Shown here piece after piece: positions 13,099 to 24,812 of a stretch of DNA of 64,000 nt. Below the pieces are notes generated by a model. It was not told where the DNA came from. It saw only the letters and a list, made by a program, of their open reading frames with translations, and made no database searches. The stretch is from Tetrastigma voinierianum (taxonomy: Eukaryota; Streptophyta; Magnoliopsida; Vitales; Vitaceae), in contig JAEQBH010004429.1 of NCBI GenBank assembly GCA_016808115.1, forward strand, positions 62,001 through 126,000, in the 5' to 3' direction. Position 1 is the stretch's first letter; each line of letters begins with the position of its first letter. The translations under genes and the position numbers were made by a program.

Positions 13099-14117
13099 GT
13101 CGCAACATAGTATTTGTGTGTCGCGACATAATTTCAAGCAGACTAGAAGAAATATGTCGCAGCCAATAGTTGTATGCCGCAACAAAGTCCAGGCTGAACT
13201 CAAGGCATAAATATAATCTATGTCGCGACAAAAGACAGCTCTGTCCCGAAAGAAAATGGCAAGGATATAACACAAGGCAGATGCGACAAGTGTTGCTTTG
13301 TCGCGACAAAGTTTTCAACATGGGACTAGCCCAAGGAAGCATTTTTGTCGAGACAAAGAAAAATCTATCGCGACATAAAATTTAGAGTTCACAACAAAGA
13401 GTAAAAGAACTTTGTCGTGACAAAGATTATTTATGTCGCGATAAACAAAACATGAGGTCGAGGTGAACTTTGTCATGACAAGAAGTTGAAGAGCAATATA
13501 AGAGGAATGACGACAAAGAAATTCATAAGGTTGAATTTCTGTCGCGACAAAGAAGTTTTATGTCGCGACAATAAAAGCTATAGAGTGATAGAATTCTATC
13601 GCGACATAAGAAAATTTGGTCGCGAAAGAAATTGAAAGAGAACTGAGATTAGCCAAGTCAATGTTTGTTGTAACAAAGATTTCTATGTCGCAACAAACAA
13701 ACAAACATCGATATGACCGTAGAAGAAAAGTTGTCGCGATAGAAAGAAAAACTCTGGCCGCTGGCCGTAGTTGTTAAGGAACCAAAGAAATCATGTCGCG
13801 ACATAGAAAACTCTATCGCGACAGAGTAAACTGAAGAGAAAAATGTTTGTCGCGACAAAGAAAATTATGTCGCTACGCTCTGCAGGCGTATGTATATGAG
13901 CTGGTAACAAATTTTGTGTCGCGACACAAGACATTCCTGTTGCGACAAGAACAAGACTACTGCATCAAAACTCTATCGCGACATTATCAAAGTTTGTCGC
14001 GATAGAATCCAAGAAAAAGCTCAAAGAACCGGTCGTGACAGAAAACTGCATGCTGTGACAGAAGCCAGCGACAAAGACTAAAGACTTTGTCGCGATAGAA
14101 CTTTCTATGTCGCGACA
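13099..14117. repeat. Array of paired TGTCGCGACA palindromes (copy 1)
   Basis: About 35 exact or decayed copies of the 10-bp palindrome TGTCGCGACA. They occur as pairs whose starts are 20 or 21 bp apart: 13099/13119, 13155/13175, 13221/13242, 13279/13299, 13346/13366, 13413/13434, 13540/13561, 13597/13618, 13666/13686, 13794/13814, 13848/13868, 13917/13938, 13974/13995, 14031/14051 and 14088/14108. Successive pairs begin 54-69 bp apart, and two gaps of about 127 bp fit two units with one pair eroded. The first member tends to be flanked as CTTTGTCGCGACAAAG (perfect 16-bp palindrome at 13296-13311). Most changes are CG to TG or CA. The 60-70 codon open frames across this stretch are by-products of the repeat. 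Confidence 0.95.
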
Positions 14118-14177
14118 GAGCGACTAATTTGGAGATCCACAACACAGTTTTGAAGTGCGGCCCAACATTGGAAAGTC

Positions 14178-14185
14178 TATAAATA
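14178..14185 (+). promoter_or_regulatory. TATA box of the palindrome-rich LTR (copy 1)
   Basis: TATAAATA followed by AATGCAT, located 60 bp after the last palindrome. The matching LTR at 52331-55618 has TATAAATAAAGGCAT in the same place. Conservation in otherwise diverged DNA supports a real U3/R boundary element, with transcription running to the right. Confidence 0.75.
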
Positions 14186-15621
14186 AATGCATCTAGTAAG
14201 TATCAGGCGCAACTTCAAAGAATTCTGTGAATTATTGGGTAGTTGAAGACTCTTTGTATATTATTTTCTCTTTTATTTATTTTTTTATTTATTTTTTAGT
14301 AGATTTAGTTTGAGCGTAGTTTTTAGTTAGTTTTCTTTTGATTTTCTGGAGTTGGGTAATGAACTGATGTGCAACTTCGAGTTGGAATTTCATGTAAAAT
14401 TTTCTCTTTCATTACTGTTTTGAATAAAATAGAGTTTGGAAAATTTATGGAGTTCATTTATTTCAGTTTGTTTACACTTTCAGTGAATTTTCCTGATCAG
14501 TTAGTCACTGATATGAGTGAACCAGTTTTGAAAGATTAAGCTTCCTCTGGGAATAGGTCGATGATGATTGTTATTTTTCTTCACAAAGTTGAAGAAACGC
14601 CGTAGTTAGAATTCTTGAATTTATTTGATTGATATTATTTTTGAACTTAATTGTTCCAAGTACTAGTACCGTGTATACCCAAACAAAGTATTGTATCTTG
14701 CTTTAATTTTCAGAAGGTCCTTTGCGTGACACAGATATGGAGAATCCTGAGGGTATAGAGCATTCTTTGTGGGTATGGTAGACTAATACTTTTGAACTAA
14801 TGAACTCTGAAAGATTACCAGATAAATCACTAACTTACTCATGGTTTGAGGATAGTTTGATGAAGTATTAGTTTAATCACTCAGAGGGTTGTCCTCTTCC
14901 TGATGAAAGGATTCTGATCCCGTGTTGGCAAAGATATAATCAAGGAGATATAGAATTTTATCAGCATTGAAGGATGAGGTGTCATTTAAATTGAAGAAGA
15001 CTTGCAATATCCTGTCTATGGGAGCAAGAATTCTTCAGTCATAAGATCTGGGTGTGAAGTACTAAAAATGAAAAATACCAAAATCTTATAAAGATGATTA
15101 TATCTTACAAGTAACTGATTAGATCCATGATGTCATAAATGAACATGAATCTCTAATTAGTGAAAGGTATGGTTAAGCGAGAGATCCAGACCATACCACA
15201 ATGCATCTTTGACAAATTCAGCTTTCCAACTTATGGCTTAGCTATGATTCAAAATGGTACATAAATTGACAATTATTCATTGGTCTATTTCATAGTGTTG
15301 TCTCACTCAGTGAATTCTCAATTCCATTCTTATTAATATTTTTTATGTATACTATTGAAATCACTTTAGTATTATTTTATTCGTTCTCTAATCATTTTAA
15401 TATTGGAGTTCAAATACTAAGGATCTTGAATAGTTAGGGTAATTGGTTTTGTGATTCCTCATCAATCCTCGTGTGAACAATATCTGGACTTAATAAAAAT
15501 TCACTTTTATTACTTGTACGATCTATGCATATGCAGTGATTTAGACCAATCAAAATTTTTAATGAATCAGTTTACAAAAAGGACAAACACATATTTTCAT
15601 CAAAATCAAGCAACAAGTTTT

Positions 15622-15640
15622 TGGTGCCCTTGTTGGAGAC
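15622..15640 (+). other. Tat/Athila-like primer-binding site
   Basis: TGGTGCCCTTGTTGGAGAC, preceded by AACAAGTTTT. This is the decayed form of the 'TTTTTGGCGCCGTTGCC' sequence that follows the 5' LTR in Tat and Athila Ty3/gypsy elements. It tells us the LTR on its left is a 5' LTR on the plus strand. Confidence 0.7.
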
Positions 15641-15683
15641 TTTATGTAGTATTCGGCAACAGTGTTAATTACTTGGCAAATTT

Positions 15684-15688
<5 letters not shown>

Positions 15689-15739
<51 letters not shown>
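15689..15739. repeat. (TA)n microsatellite
   Basis: About 25 TA units in what was the start of the retrotransposon's internal region. The overlapping open frames encode only Ile-Tyr repeats. Confidence 0.98.
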
Positions 15740-15743
<4 letters not shown>

Positions 15744-16789
15744 AAAAAGGTCTATCAGCTATATATAGATTAAAGTATGTAAGTGGATTCAATGCTCCAC
15801 TAGCCCTATTACAAATATAACACTATATTTGTATTTAGGGTTACATAATAATTTTAAGAGGCATGGAGAAAGTATAGATTTCTTTGTATTCTACGAGTCT
15901 CGGATATGAAAAAAAAAGTCGTTGGATTGTCATTGGAACCCACACTATGTGACCAAGACCTGTAAATCAGTAATTTCTTTGAAGATTCACGGATTCGTTT
16001 AATTCCGGTTAGTATGTATTTTAACATATAAATAAATTATAATTTTATTTCATTGTTCACATTAATTGCTTATGTTGTGTATGAAATCATAGATTTATGC
16101 AGGAATGTCCTGAGATTCCAACATAAAAATCCTAAAAAACCAAAATGATAAAGTTATTTAAATGGTTTAAAACCCTTGAATGGTGACTTCGATTTTAATC
16201 ATTTAAAAAAATTTCAAAATTGTATTTATCATGATAAGGATGTAATATATAGGGCAATATTTTGAAACAAATTTTAGATGGTGTTTGTTTTTTGGATTTT
16301 ATTTTAAAGTAATTTGCTTTCATACTCTAGACCGTTTATTATTATTTTTTATTTTTGCATAACTTATTTATAAATTTTTAAAATTTTATTCTAAATAGAA
16401 AAAACCAAAATATTTGACTTTTTCTATTTAAGAAAAAAAATCATATTTTAGAATCACAAAATATTCTAGAATATTTTACAATCCACAAAGAAATTTTCAA
16501 AATATTTTAAAAGCACAAATATTTACTTGTGGGTTCGTTAATCTATTATTTTTAAAATTATTAATTTAATATATTCTATTTTAGTTTTATAGAATAAATA
16601 AATATAATAATAATTTTTTAAGAATGATAATAATAATTTTTTTTATCATAATAATTTTATCATTTGAATTTTTTTGAGACATTTGTCATTTTAAATTTTT
16701 GTAAATATGTGAATATGTTACACATTATCATAATAGTAAAGTTATATCATCATTTCACAAATAAAACAAATAGTATTTTTCAATATGTT
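15740..16789. other. AT-rich DNA, no gene seen
   Basis: No recognisable coding motif on either strand. It lies between the lost interior of the Tat/Athila-type element and the presumed left end of the hAT element. Confidence 0.5.
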
Positions 16790-18561
16790 TAAGATCAAGG
16801 GACAAAATATCGGTAATTACGGATATATTTGCACTGATTTTACGGAAATATCTAAATATCTGGGTGAATATTTTGACAAAATATCGTAATGCAAAATTAA
16901 CAAAAATACTGGAAATTAATGGAAATATTTTGTTGAACTATAAAAATGCATAAATAAACAAATATACACTTGTTGAAAATGATATTCATTATAATTTATC
17001 GGTAAATTACATCACAATACTATTTAAACCAAAATGAAGACTTCACGTGCCTCCATTACATTATTTGGATCTAAAGGATCTCATCTTGATGAAGACAATA
17101 TTCATACAAAGACATGGTGTTGCAATAATATTTATCAGAACTTCGAACACGCTACGATAAATCATATTGACTCTACCCACACCCTTCCGTGGATGAATTC
17201 GGGGACCACCCATGCTCGTTGAAATCCTTCTGCATTTGATATGGAATTTGGAATGACATTTGTGACTGGGGCGATACATTGACCATTCCATATTCTTTCA
17301 CCAATAACCCGAAGGATGTGGAAGCATACTGACCATAACTCATCAGAGTAAGGAGGAATATATTACTCTATTCGATGAATCTCATCGAATTGAGTTCCAA
17401 TACTATGGACTTAAAACCTAGCTGAAAACGAACTCATCAGGCGGTGTCATCCTTCGTTGTCTTCCCCTCTATATGGCTTCCCAATGGTCTAATAAATACC
17501 GAATCCGCCTCCAGACCCGTGGTCTTCATCTTCAGGTAAAGATGTGTGAAATCATCTTCATCAAGTGAGGGCTCAATGGATATTGACTTTGTTGTGATCT
17601 CGCAATATCCCCACCACATCATTTCCCCAGACATTACCATCATTAGTCCCATCTCCTCGAGCCATCATAACCTCAGAGAGAAGTACCAAAGAAACTTTGT
17701 TTACTACTATGCTCAACACTCAATCAAAAAGATGGTCGGTAAGAATAACGGTTGAAATGGTACCCCCTGTGTCTGATTAAAACTTTCACTATGAAATTCC
17801 TTCTCGCATAAAACCCATTCAACATCAACACCGTCTCGAACATATGCAAGAATTGCTGATCAAGATTTCATCTTCATCATCTAAATGGAGAGGTCTAACC
17901 CATTGAAATACTGACTCAGCCTTCATCAATCCTACCAAATTTCATAAATCTGGTAAAATTATTTTCGCAACTTTATCATTTCCTTCCTCCATATCACGGA
18001 TCTTTAGTTTCATGTTGTAATAACAAAAACCAATTGTTAGAGCCTAGGATAAGCAAGCTGATTTCTTTGTTTGGTATGAATTAGAGCAAATGTGCTCCAA
18101 TTTCTTTCACAAACTGAAGATGATGCGGTTTGCGAAAGAGCCTTCAAGGCCAAACTCCTTAATGTTGGAGCGTGATTTCCATACAAACCAACATATTCAG
18201 CCGTAATAAAATTATTATTTATAATTAATATATAATAATAAAATAGTTATAAATTTACTTATAATGAGAATTAACACTCACTAAACCATTGATCTTGACG
18301 CTTGTCGCCTCGATCACCAAACTCTTTGCATCACGGAATAGTATGTCGTGGAATTCACTATGTCAAAAATCTAAAATCAAAATCAATTGAATAACCGAAT
18401 CAATTAATTAGAATTAGAAACTCAATAATTTACCTCATTTCAAAATTACAAAGGCCTCCAGCATTAGGGATCTAATTTAGAAAAACTTCACATGCCTTGA
18501 AGTAGCCTCAGGTTACAACCAACTCCAGGTCTATATTGAAAGTTTAGATTTAGATAGTATG

Positions 18562-18653
18562 CTGCAATAGTGATTGAATATTAGTGTGCGATAATAATAT
18601 AAACATAATATTATTAAATGTGAATATCGACGAAGAGGATATTAATTAGTTAC
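18562..18653 (-). other. Intron of the hAT transposase gene
   Basis: On the minus strand the exon ends GCAACAG, the intron begins GTAACT and ends CACTATTGCAG, and the next exon starts CATACTATC. Joining the exons gives HPLHATAYYLN, the usual hAT C-terminal motif. The intact splice sites suggest the gene was once expressed. Confidence 0.8.
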
Positions 18654-19354
18654 CTGTTGCATGAAGAGGATGCTTAAGGGTTCTATCCCAACGATCTGCG
18701 ATGATATGTTTCACCCACTCTTTACCTTTGAATCGATCTAAATTTGCCTTCATCAACCGAATCAACTCGTAGACAAATGGTAATGTGGTCGGGACGACTT
18801 CCTCGAATCAACACGCGGTTAATCGGTAGACACACCCCCACCCTTTAAGAATAAGGCTGACCACTCCATTACAAATCCCACCGCTACCTCTAACGACTAC
18901 AAATTCCCGTGAAGCGGTCGCATTGCTTGCTTAAACCTCATAAAAAATTTTTCTTTTATTTTTCTAACTTAGATTTGGTAAATCTATACGCAGAAACCCT
19001 GAAGATGACGACATATAGTATAACTCCAAATCCGTATACATCCAATTTACACTTATATCCAAATATGGCAACCAAAGATACCAACACATTCTACAAACTA
19101 CTCTATACGCATAAGCGTTCCATTATACAAATTCAAAGTATATTCTTACAAAATATTATTAATACATCGCACTGGCACCGAGCGTCGAGAACTTAACTGC
19201 CCAATGGCCTTGCGACCAGACACTGAAAATAGTTTTTAAAATAGAAAATAATGAGCTAAACGAGCTGAGTGTATGCTTATAAAATGTTTTGCTTTCCTAA
19301 ACATCTCAAAACTGTAAAACTCTCTTTACAATTATTCTTCGTAAGCTCGTTGCT

Positions 19355-19570
19355 TTTAAAAAGTTTAGAAAACTTTTAATATTTGCTTGCTTGTTTTGCT
19401 TTGCTTTTCTTTAAAAGCTTATAAAGCTTTTATTGCTTGCTTGCTTGCTTGAAAGTTTATAAAACTTCTCAAACTTCTCTCTTGCTTGCTTGTTTCTATC
19501 TTTTTGAAAAGTTTCAAAACCTTTCACAAACCTTTTGCTTAAAAGTTTCTCAAAACTTTTATAAATACTC
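19355..19570. repeat. Cluster of short AAAGTTT/AAACTTT hairpins with CTTG linkers
   Basis: Successive small inverted repeats: AAAAGTTTAGAAAACTTTT, TAAAAGCTTATAAAGCTTTT, GAAAGTTTATAAAACTTC, GAAAAGTTTCAAAACCTTTC and AAAAGTTTCTCAAAACTTTT. They are separated by runs of (CTTG)n or (TTGC)n. They lie downstream of the LTR's TATA box and so would be in its transcript. Confidence 0.85.
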
Positions 19571-20141
19571 ATGAGCCTCGCTCAACTGAGACAAGTTTGA
19601 AAAATAAACGGAGCTCGCTCAACCGTTGTTTTAAAAATCCCACGGGAGCTCGAAATTAAACCGACTGCTTTGAAATCTAAACGAGCCCTGACCAACCGCT
19701 TGCTTTAAAACTCTCCTAAGCTACGACCAGCAGACTGGGCCTACGATTTTTCAAAATCGTATATCATGTTTATAAAACATCAACCATTGGAGGCCTATAC
19801 TTGCTTGTTGTACCCTAGTGAACACGGGAGCCTAGGCATCGACCGTGCGGTGGAAGGACTTGTGTCCGCATCACCTTTTTCCGGTAAATATGGTGGAATT
19901 GACCTAGGTCGCCATCACCATAATTTAGTTAGAGCTCATAACCTTATATACTCCTGTACGTGCCACGGTCTCCTTTAAATGCATGATGTATGACCTAAGT
20001 TTGCCGACTGTGCAAAACTAAAATGCATGTATGAGATCCTAACTCCACCGCACGCATTCGAATAATTCTAATCGGCCATTACAGAACTGTGATTTTAGTT
20101 AGGGCTTGCTTTCGCAAATATTCTTTTGCTTGTTTGCTTGA

Positions 20142-20366
20142 AAAATGGTTTTACAATTTAAAACCATTGCTTGCTTGCTTGCTTTTTGAAAAATGGTTTT
20201 ACAACTCGAAACCATTTGCTTGCTTGCTTGAAAAATGGTTTAATGACTTAAACCATTTGGTTTACTGTCATGGAAAATGGTTTAATAATTCAAACCATTT
20301 GCTTACTCGCTTGCTTTCTCGAATTCATCGCTTGTTTCTTGAAAATGGTTTGCAATCAAACCATTA
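20142..20366. repeat. Five tandem AATGGTTT/AAACCATT hairpins with CTTG linkers
   Basis: Five copies of AATGGTTT, 6-9 bases, AAACCATT at about 20142-20167, 20190-20216, 20233-20258, 20274-20300 and 20342-20366, linked by CTTGCTTGC-like sequence. Stems of 8-9 bp are kept while the loops vary (ACAATTT, ACAACTCG, AATGACTT, AATAATTC, GCAATC), a pattern consistent with selection on the stem or with amplification of hairpin-forming units. Confidence 0.9.
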
Positions 20367-23363
20367 AATACCAAGCAAAAATGTATTTATAATAATAATA
20401 CACTAGTATTTGGAAATGAGTTTAGAACACCTACCTCTTTGCTTGCTAATCTTGAGCACGCTTCCACACTTTTCCCGCCTTTGCTTTTGTAACTCACACA
20501 CTTAATCCATCACGACAAATATTAATTGCCTACGAATTGCATACAACTTAACATACTCCCTGCACTTAGTCACACTCAACAAATACTTCCACGCTTACGT
20601 TCACGAGTTCCAATCTTATTTGAACCTCTTAATCATTTCCCTGTCTTAAACCATCGTGCAATGCACTCAGCTTAATTATACAAAACACAACATTCGTGCA
20701 TTTTTGGGCTCAATTGCACGGCACACCTGGGACTGCACCTGGGTACTGCATTGCATTCCTCGTTAGCCTGTACCGGCATGTGTTGGATCTGCACTAACCT
20801 CGTACCGGGCACAAAGGCTCCTCGGTGACCCGCACCGGCACCCTCGCACCGTACCGCACACCGAAATTTTGCCCAGATTTGTTATTTTTGCCACTTTTGA
20901 TACCAATTCTCTTTATATAACTTCCCCATTCCTTAACACCTCAAAAATAATCATGGAAATCATCCAAAAACAACTCCAAAATACTTGTATTGGTGGTTTG
21001 GAACCTCATACTACAAAACCCTAGGTGAAAATCCAATAACTCTTATAAATTTAACCAAAGGTCTACCAATTCTTCTAAAAATCATATAGATATGATGATT
21101 CCATGTTTATTTTCTACCAATTGGGGTTTTACTCTCATAACCCCAACCAATCAAAGGTTTATGTGATCTTTCCACAAAACCCTGTGCACTAAAGGAAAGA
21201 ATCAATCTCCATACCAAACCTTAAGAATCCAAATACCCATGATCTCCAAGGCAAAACATACCCGATTGGACTTCTTCTCCTTCTCCTTCTTCTTCCCTTC
21301 TTCCTTCCTTGCTCTTCTCTCATCTCCAAAACGTAGTTCCTAGCCTTTGGAGACCAAAATGAGTCATTTTTGTTTTCCCTGCATTTTTATATTCTAATAT
21401 TTCCACACTAAAAATCTAAATCCTCATCTCTTTAATATTGCAATTGTAACTTGTTTTATTTCTATTATGACCCATCTCTACTTTGATTTTAACCTTCATG
21501 TCCCATTTGCTCAATGACAATTGTACCCTTATTCTCATACACAATCCCGGGTTCCATAATTTATCATTTTATAATTTCATCTCCAAAATACGACAATGAC
21601 ACTTAATGCTCAGATACGCCTACGCTCATGTACTCGTACACTTCCGGACGGGCGTTACACTCGTGCTTAAGGCTCCCATGCATGGACACTAGCTTCTCCA
21701 CCTTCTCCTAATATACATGATCAAACATGAGCCTTTCAACCTCATGTCCAACTTCTGTCCGACTAAGCTTATGAGATGCCCATTCATTACTAATAAATAT
21801 TTTCTTCAAATCAACCATCTTTTCAAGACTGTCATGGGCAATATAGTTCGTTGCAAATCTTGTTGTTCCAGATCTACTTTGCCATCTCTACCAATGCACC
21901 TATCGCATTTTTGCAAGCAACCAACCATGATTGTAAATGAAGTTGGTTATCTTTCGACTATTCCCGATCAACTGAGCAACACTATCCCTTTTACCAATGT
22001 TTTCAAACATTAAATCAATGTAGTGTGTTGCACATGGAGTCCAATACAGATTGTATTTCTTCATCAACAACTTTCCCGCTTTCACAAATGCTGATCCATT
22101 ATCTGTTACAATTTGCACGACATTTGCTTCTCCAACTTCCTTGATAACGTCTTTCAACAAACCATATATGTATTTGTTGTCTTTAATCTTATCTGACGCA
22201 TCAACAGATTTGAGGAAAATTTTGCTTCCTTTTGAATAAATCATGAAATTAATAATGCTTAATTTAGTTGGCCCGGTCCATCAATCACACAAAATTGTAC
22301 ATCCATATGTCTTCCATTTCTCCCTTTGTATGTTGACATAATCTTCCATGTCTTTATACTCCATTTCCAAATACTTGCTTTTGATTTCATATGAAGATGG
22401 TGATTCGATGCCCATCCCTATACAATTCAAGGAAAGTTGGTTAGTGGTTAGAAATTTGCAATAGTAATTTAAGATAATAATGTCACTATTAAAACATATT
22501 CTACAATTAGGACAAACTCGTCATAGCACCAAAAAAATCATGTTCTTTAAAATGGTGCGAGTCCTCTTTCAGGCAACACTTTCATATACGAAAAACTTGC
22601 TAATTAATCGCTCATTGTTTTCGAATAACCACCTCAACATATTTTTGTGGGCTTTTTGCTTTGCAAAATAAGACTTTGTATAATGATGAGCACTGAAGCG
22701 TGATGGATCCGTATGTCAAACACTTCAGGATCTTTGTATACGTCTCTTGATGGATCACCCGTTGTGAAGACTTGCCTATTGCAATTATGCAAATAATAAA
22801 TTCAATTCACATTTTATACATAATTATGTGAAATGAATTAGGTATAAAATTTACTATTTTCTTTGCCTCTCATAAATCCCGCAACCTCGTTTCGCTCCTT
22901 CCACTACCTTTGATGCATCGCACGCTTCGATATTCATCTCGCTTCATTAGGTGTATGTCGCCGGATACATATACACATCCTCATCACCCTCCTCCCTCCT
23001 CCCCTCGCCATCATCAAAGAGAGGTGATGCTTTCTCTCACATCACATTCTCGTAATTCAAATGAATTTCTTCCATATTAGTCGCTTTCGCTGCTTACTCT
23101 TACGCTCTAAAAGTTGCTTCATTGCTTTACCCGCGGCACATTCGGGACACTTCTAAGATTGAATCTGCATCCGTATGCGATGCATTTAAACTCTTGTTCT
23201 GCACTCCACCACTTTTACGCTTAAACCACAATAATTGCAAATTGTTCCATTTTTATGTCCTCCAAAGGTGTGCAACACCTCCATGCAGATCTCGACCTCC
23301 ACTTCCACTAGCCACTTTTATAAACACATGTGATTTTATCAAAATGAAATTTGGAATCAATGT

Positions 23364-24684
23364 CTAATATACCTAATTAACTACAAATTATATTAGTTAG
23401 TAATATTATGAACTAAAATATTATCATTAAGATATCTAAGATCTAAATTTCTAAGAAGATCTAAATTTATAACATTAAATATGTTAAGATCTAAGTTTCA
23501 AAACATTATATAACTAAATTTAATAAGTAATATGTTTCAAATTACTAAAATAAGATTATAGTTGTTTAATGCTAAGATGTAATATCTAAGTTTCAAATAT
23601 TATATCTAACTTAATTTATTATTATCAAATTAAACCAAAATAAAACTAAGATACATTAAAAATAAAATATGCATGTAAGTAATATCTAAACTTAATATAA
23701 TATAGTTAATTAATAACTCAAAAATTAATTAACTAATATGTTTTAATTAAAATAACTATTAACTAAATAACTAATATGATTAATAAACTAAAAATTATAT
23801 TATCAAATTAAACTATAATAAAACTATAGTATAAAAATATTTATTATAAACTACTTCAACACCAAAATAAATTAAGATACATTAAAAATAAAATATGCAT
23901 GTAAATAATATGTTTCAAAATTTTAATATAATATAATTAATTAATAACTAAAAAATTAATTAACTAATATGTTTTACTAAAATAAGATTATAGTAAATAA
24001 CTAATATAATTGATTAACTAAAAAATTATATTAGTTAGTAATATAATTAATTAACTAAAAATTATATTAGTTAGTAATATGTTTATGAACTAAAATAATA
24101 TTACTTAGATATCTAAGTAAAAAGATCTAAATTTCTAACATTACATAATTATAATTGCTTGAAACATTATGTAACTAAAATAACTCAATATAATTAAAAT
24201 AACTATTAATTAAATAACTAATATAATTAATTAACTAAAATTATATTATCAAATTAAACTATAATAAAACTATAGTATAAAAAATATTTATTATAAACTA
24301 CTTCAACACCAAAACAAACTAAGATACATTAAAATTTTTTTTATGCATGTAAGTAATATAATATAATTAATTAACTAAAAATTATATTAGTTAATAATAT
24401 AATTAATTAACTAAAATTATATTAGTTAGTACATGTTTATGAACTAAATGATATTATTTAGATATGTAAGTAAAAGATCTAAATTTCTAATATTACATAA
24501 TTATAATTATTTAGTAGGATGTAATGTCTAAGTTTCAAACATTATATATAATCTAATTTATTACTATTAAATTAAACTAAAATAAAACTATAGTATAAAA
24601 ATATTTATTATAAACTATTTCAACACTAAAATAAAACTAAATAAAATATGCATAAAAACAAAATTAATGAACAAAGAAACATAC
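23364..24684 (-). other. First intron of the hAT transposase gene, filled with AT-rich repeats
   Basis: On the minus strand a donor ATTAAG|GTATGT lies at 24684 and an acceptor TATATTAG at 23364, followed within 100 bp by the BED finger region. The 1.3 kb between them is very AT-rich and built from repeated blocks (see 23380-24660). The splice sites are predicted by eye. Confidence 0.55.
23380..24660. repeat. Irregular AT-rich repeats
   Basis: Blocks recur at about 220-bp steps or multiples. ATGCATGTAA occurs near 23669, 23897 and 24342, and AACTATAGTATAAAA near 23822, 24268 and 24585, each followed by ATATTTATTATAAACTA. ATTATATTAGTTAGTA also recurs near 23385, 24025, 24060 and 24415. Copies differ by indels, so this is an old, scrambled tandem array. 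Confidence 0.8.
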
Positions 24685-24804
24685 CTTAATTCACAAAGAT
24701 TTTCCAAAAAATTAGGATAAAGAACAAAGAAAAAATTATTTGAGAGTGAAAAATGAGGTTAGATGTGGGATGGATGAGCTGTAATGAAATTAGCGATTTT
24801 AAGG

Positions 24805-24812
24805 GTATTTAT
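24805..24812 (-). promoter_or_regulatory. TATA box of the hAT transposase gene
   Basis: CTATAAATACCC on the minus strand, about 120 bp upstream of the predicted first splice donor. Its position fits a short non-coding first exon. Upstream are many CGATTTT-type subterminal motifs, as in other hAT elements. Confidence 0.5.

Larger units (their letters stand above)
12919..15605 (+). mobile_element. LTR of a Tat/Athila-type Ty3/gypsy element, palindrome-rich (copy 1)
   Basis: It starts with TGATGAGT, whose inverted partner ACTCATC makes a small terminal hairpin. Next come the palindrome array (13099-14117), a TATA box (14178-14185), a T-rich stretch, and a relatively conserved 3' half (GTGACACAGA, GAGAATCCTGAG, GTGGGTATG). 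Just past the end lies TGGTGCCCTTGTTGGAGAC, very like the primer-binding region of Tat/Athila elements. The order of parts is shared with the LTR at 52331-55618. The internal region beyond about 15640 is lost. The 3' edge is approximate. Confidence 0.75.
18827..21659 (-). mobile_element. Solo LTR (Ty3/gypsy) inserted in the hAT transposase gene
   Basis: On the minus strand it starts TGTAACGCCCGTCC at 21659, has a TATA-like TATAAAAATGCAGG near 21395, a purine-rich GAAGAAGG stretch near 21290, and ends near GGGTGTGTCTA at 18827, resembling the GGTGTCACA end of the Tekay LTR. No gag or pol is present. Flanks are CTCGT (21660-21664) and ATCGG (18822-18826), sharing the central TCG; I read these as an eroded 5-bp duplication. 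Removing the LTR plus one flank brings the transposase blocks MHGSLKHE and EEVVPTTLP into one frame at about the spacing seen in the family. It holds the hairpin clusters at 19355-19570 and 20142-20366. Confidence 0.75.
17400..23363 (-). pseudogene. hAT transposase (BED finger, DUF659, hAT dimerisation), interrupted by a solo LTR
   Basis: Cut-and-paste transposase acting in the nucleus. From N to C terminus: BED-type zinc finger HKNGTICNYCGLSVK (about 23200-23280); DUF659 with FLKSVDASDKIK, VVQIVTDNGSAFVKAGKLLM and YWTPCATHYIDLM (21900-22244); TRFATNYIAHDSLEKMV and SRTEVGHEVERLMFDHVY (about 21690-21860). After the LTR insertion come VPTTLPFVYELIRLMKANLD, WVKHIIADRWDRTLKHPLHA (18654-18800), YYLNLNFQYRPGVGCN (about 18500-18561), FHDILFRDAKSLVIEA (about 18290-18360) and the dimerisation block LSQTASSSVCERNWSTF (about 18070-18200). 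An intron at 18562-18653 keeps GT-AG and joins LHAT to AYYLN in frame. Stops and frameshifts in several blocks show it is dead. Downstream to about 17000 the C-terminal tail is eroded. Confidence 0.88.

Noticed and set aside
13099..14117. CRISPR-like look: short palindromic repeats with spacers
   Set aside because: Repeats are only 10 bp, degenerate, paired at fixed distance and lie in a plant LTR upstream of a TATA box. There are no cas genes or leader.
15640..15792. Open frames encoding Ile-Tyr repeats (also at 26309, 38438 and 48048)
   Set aside because: They are translations of (TA)n microsatellites.
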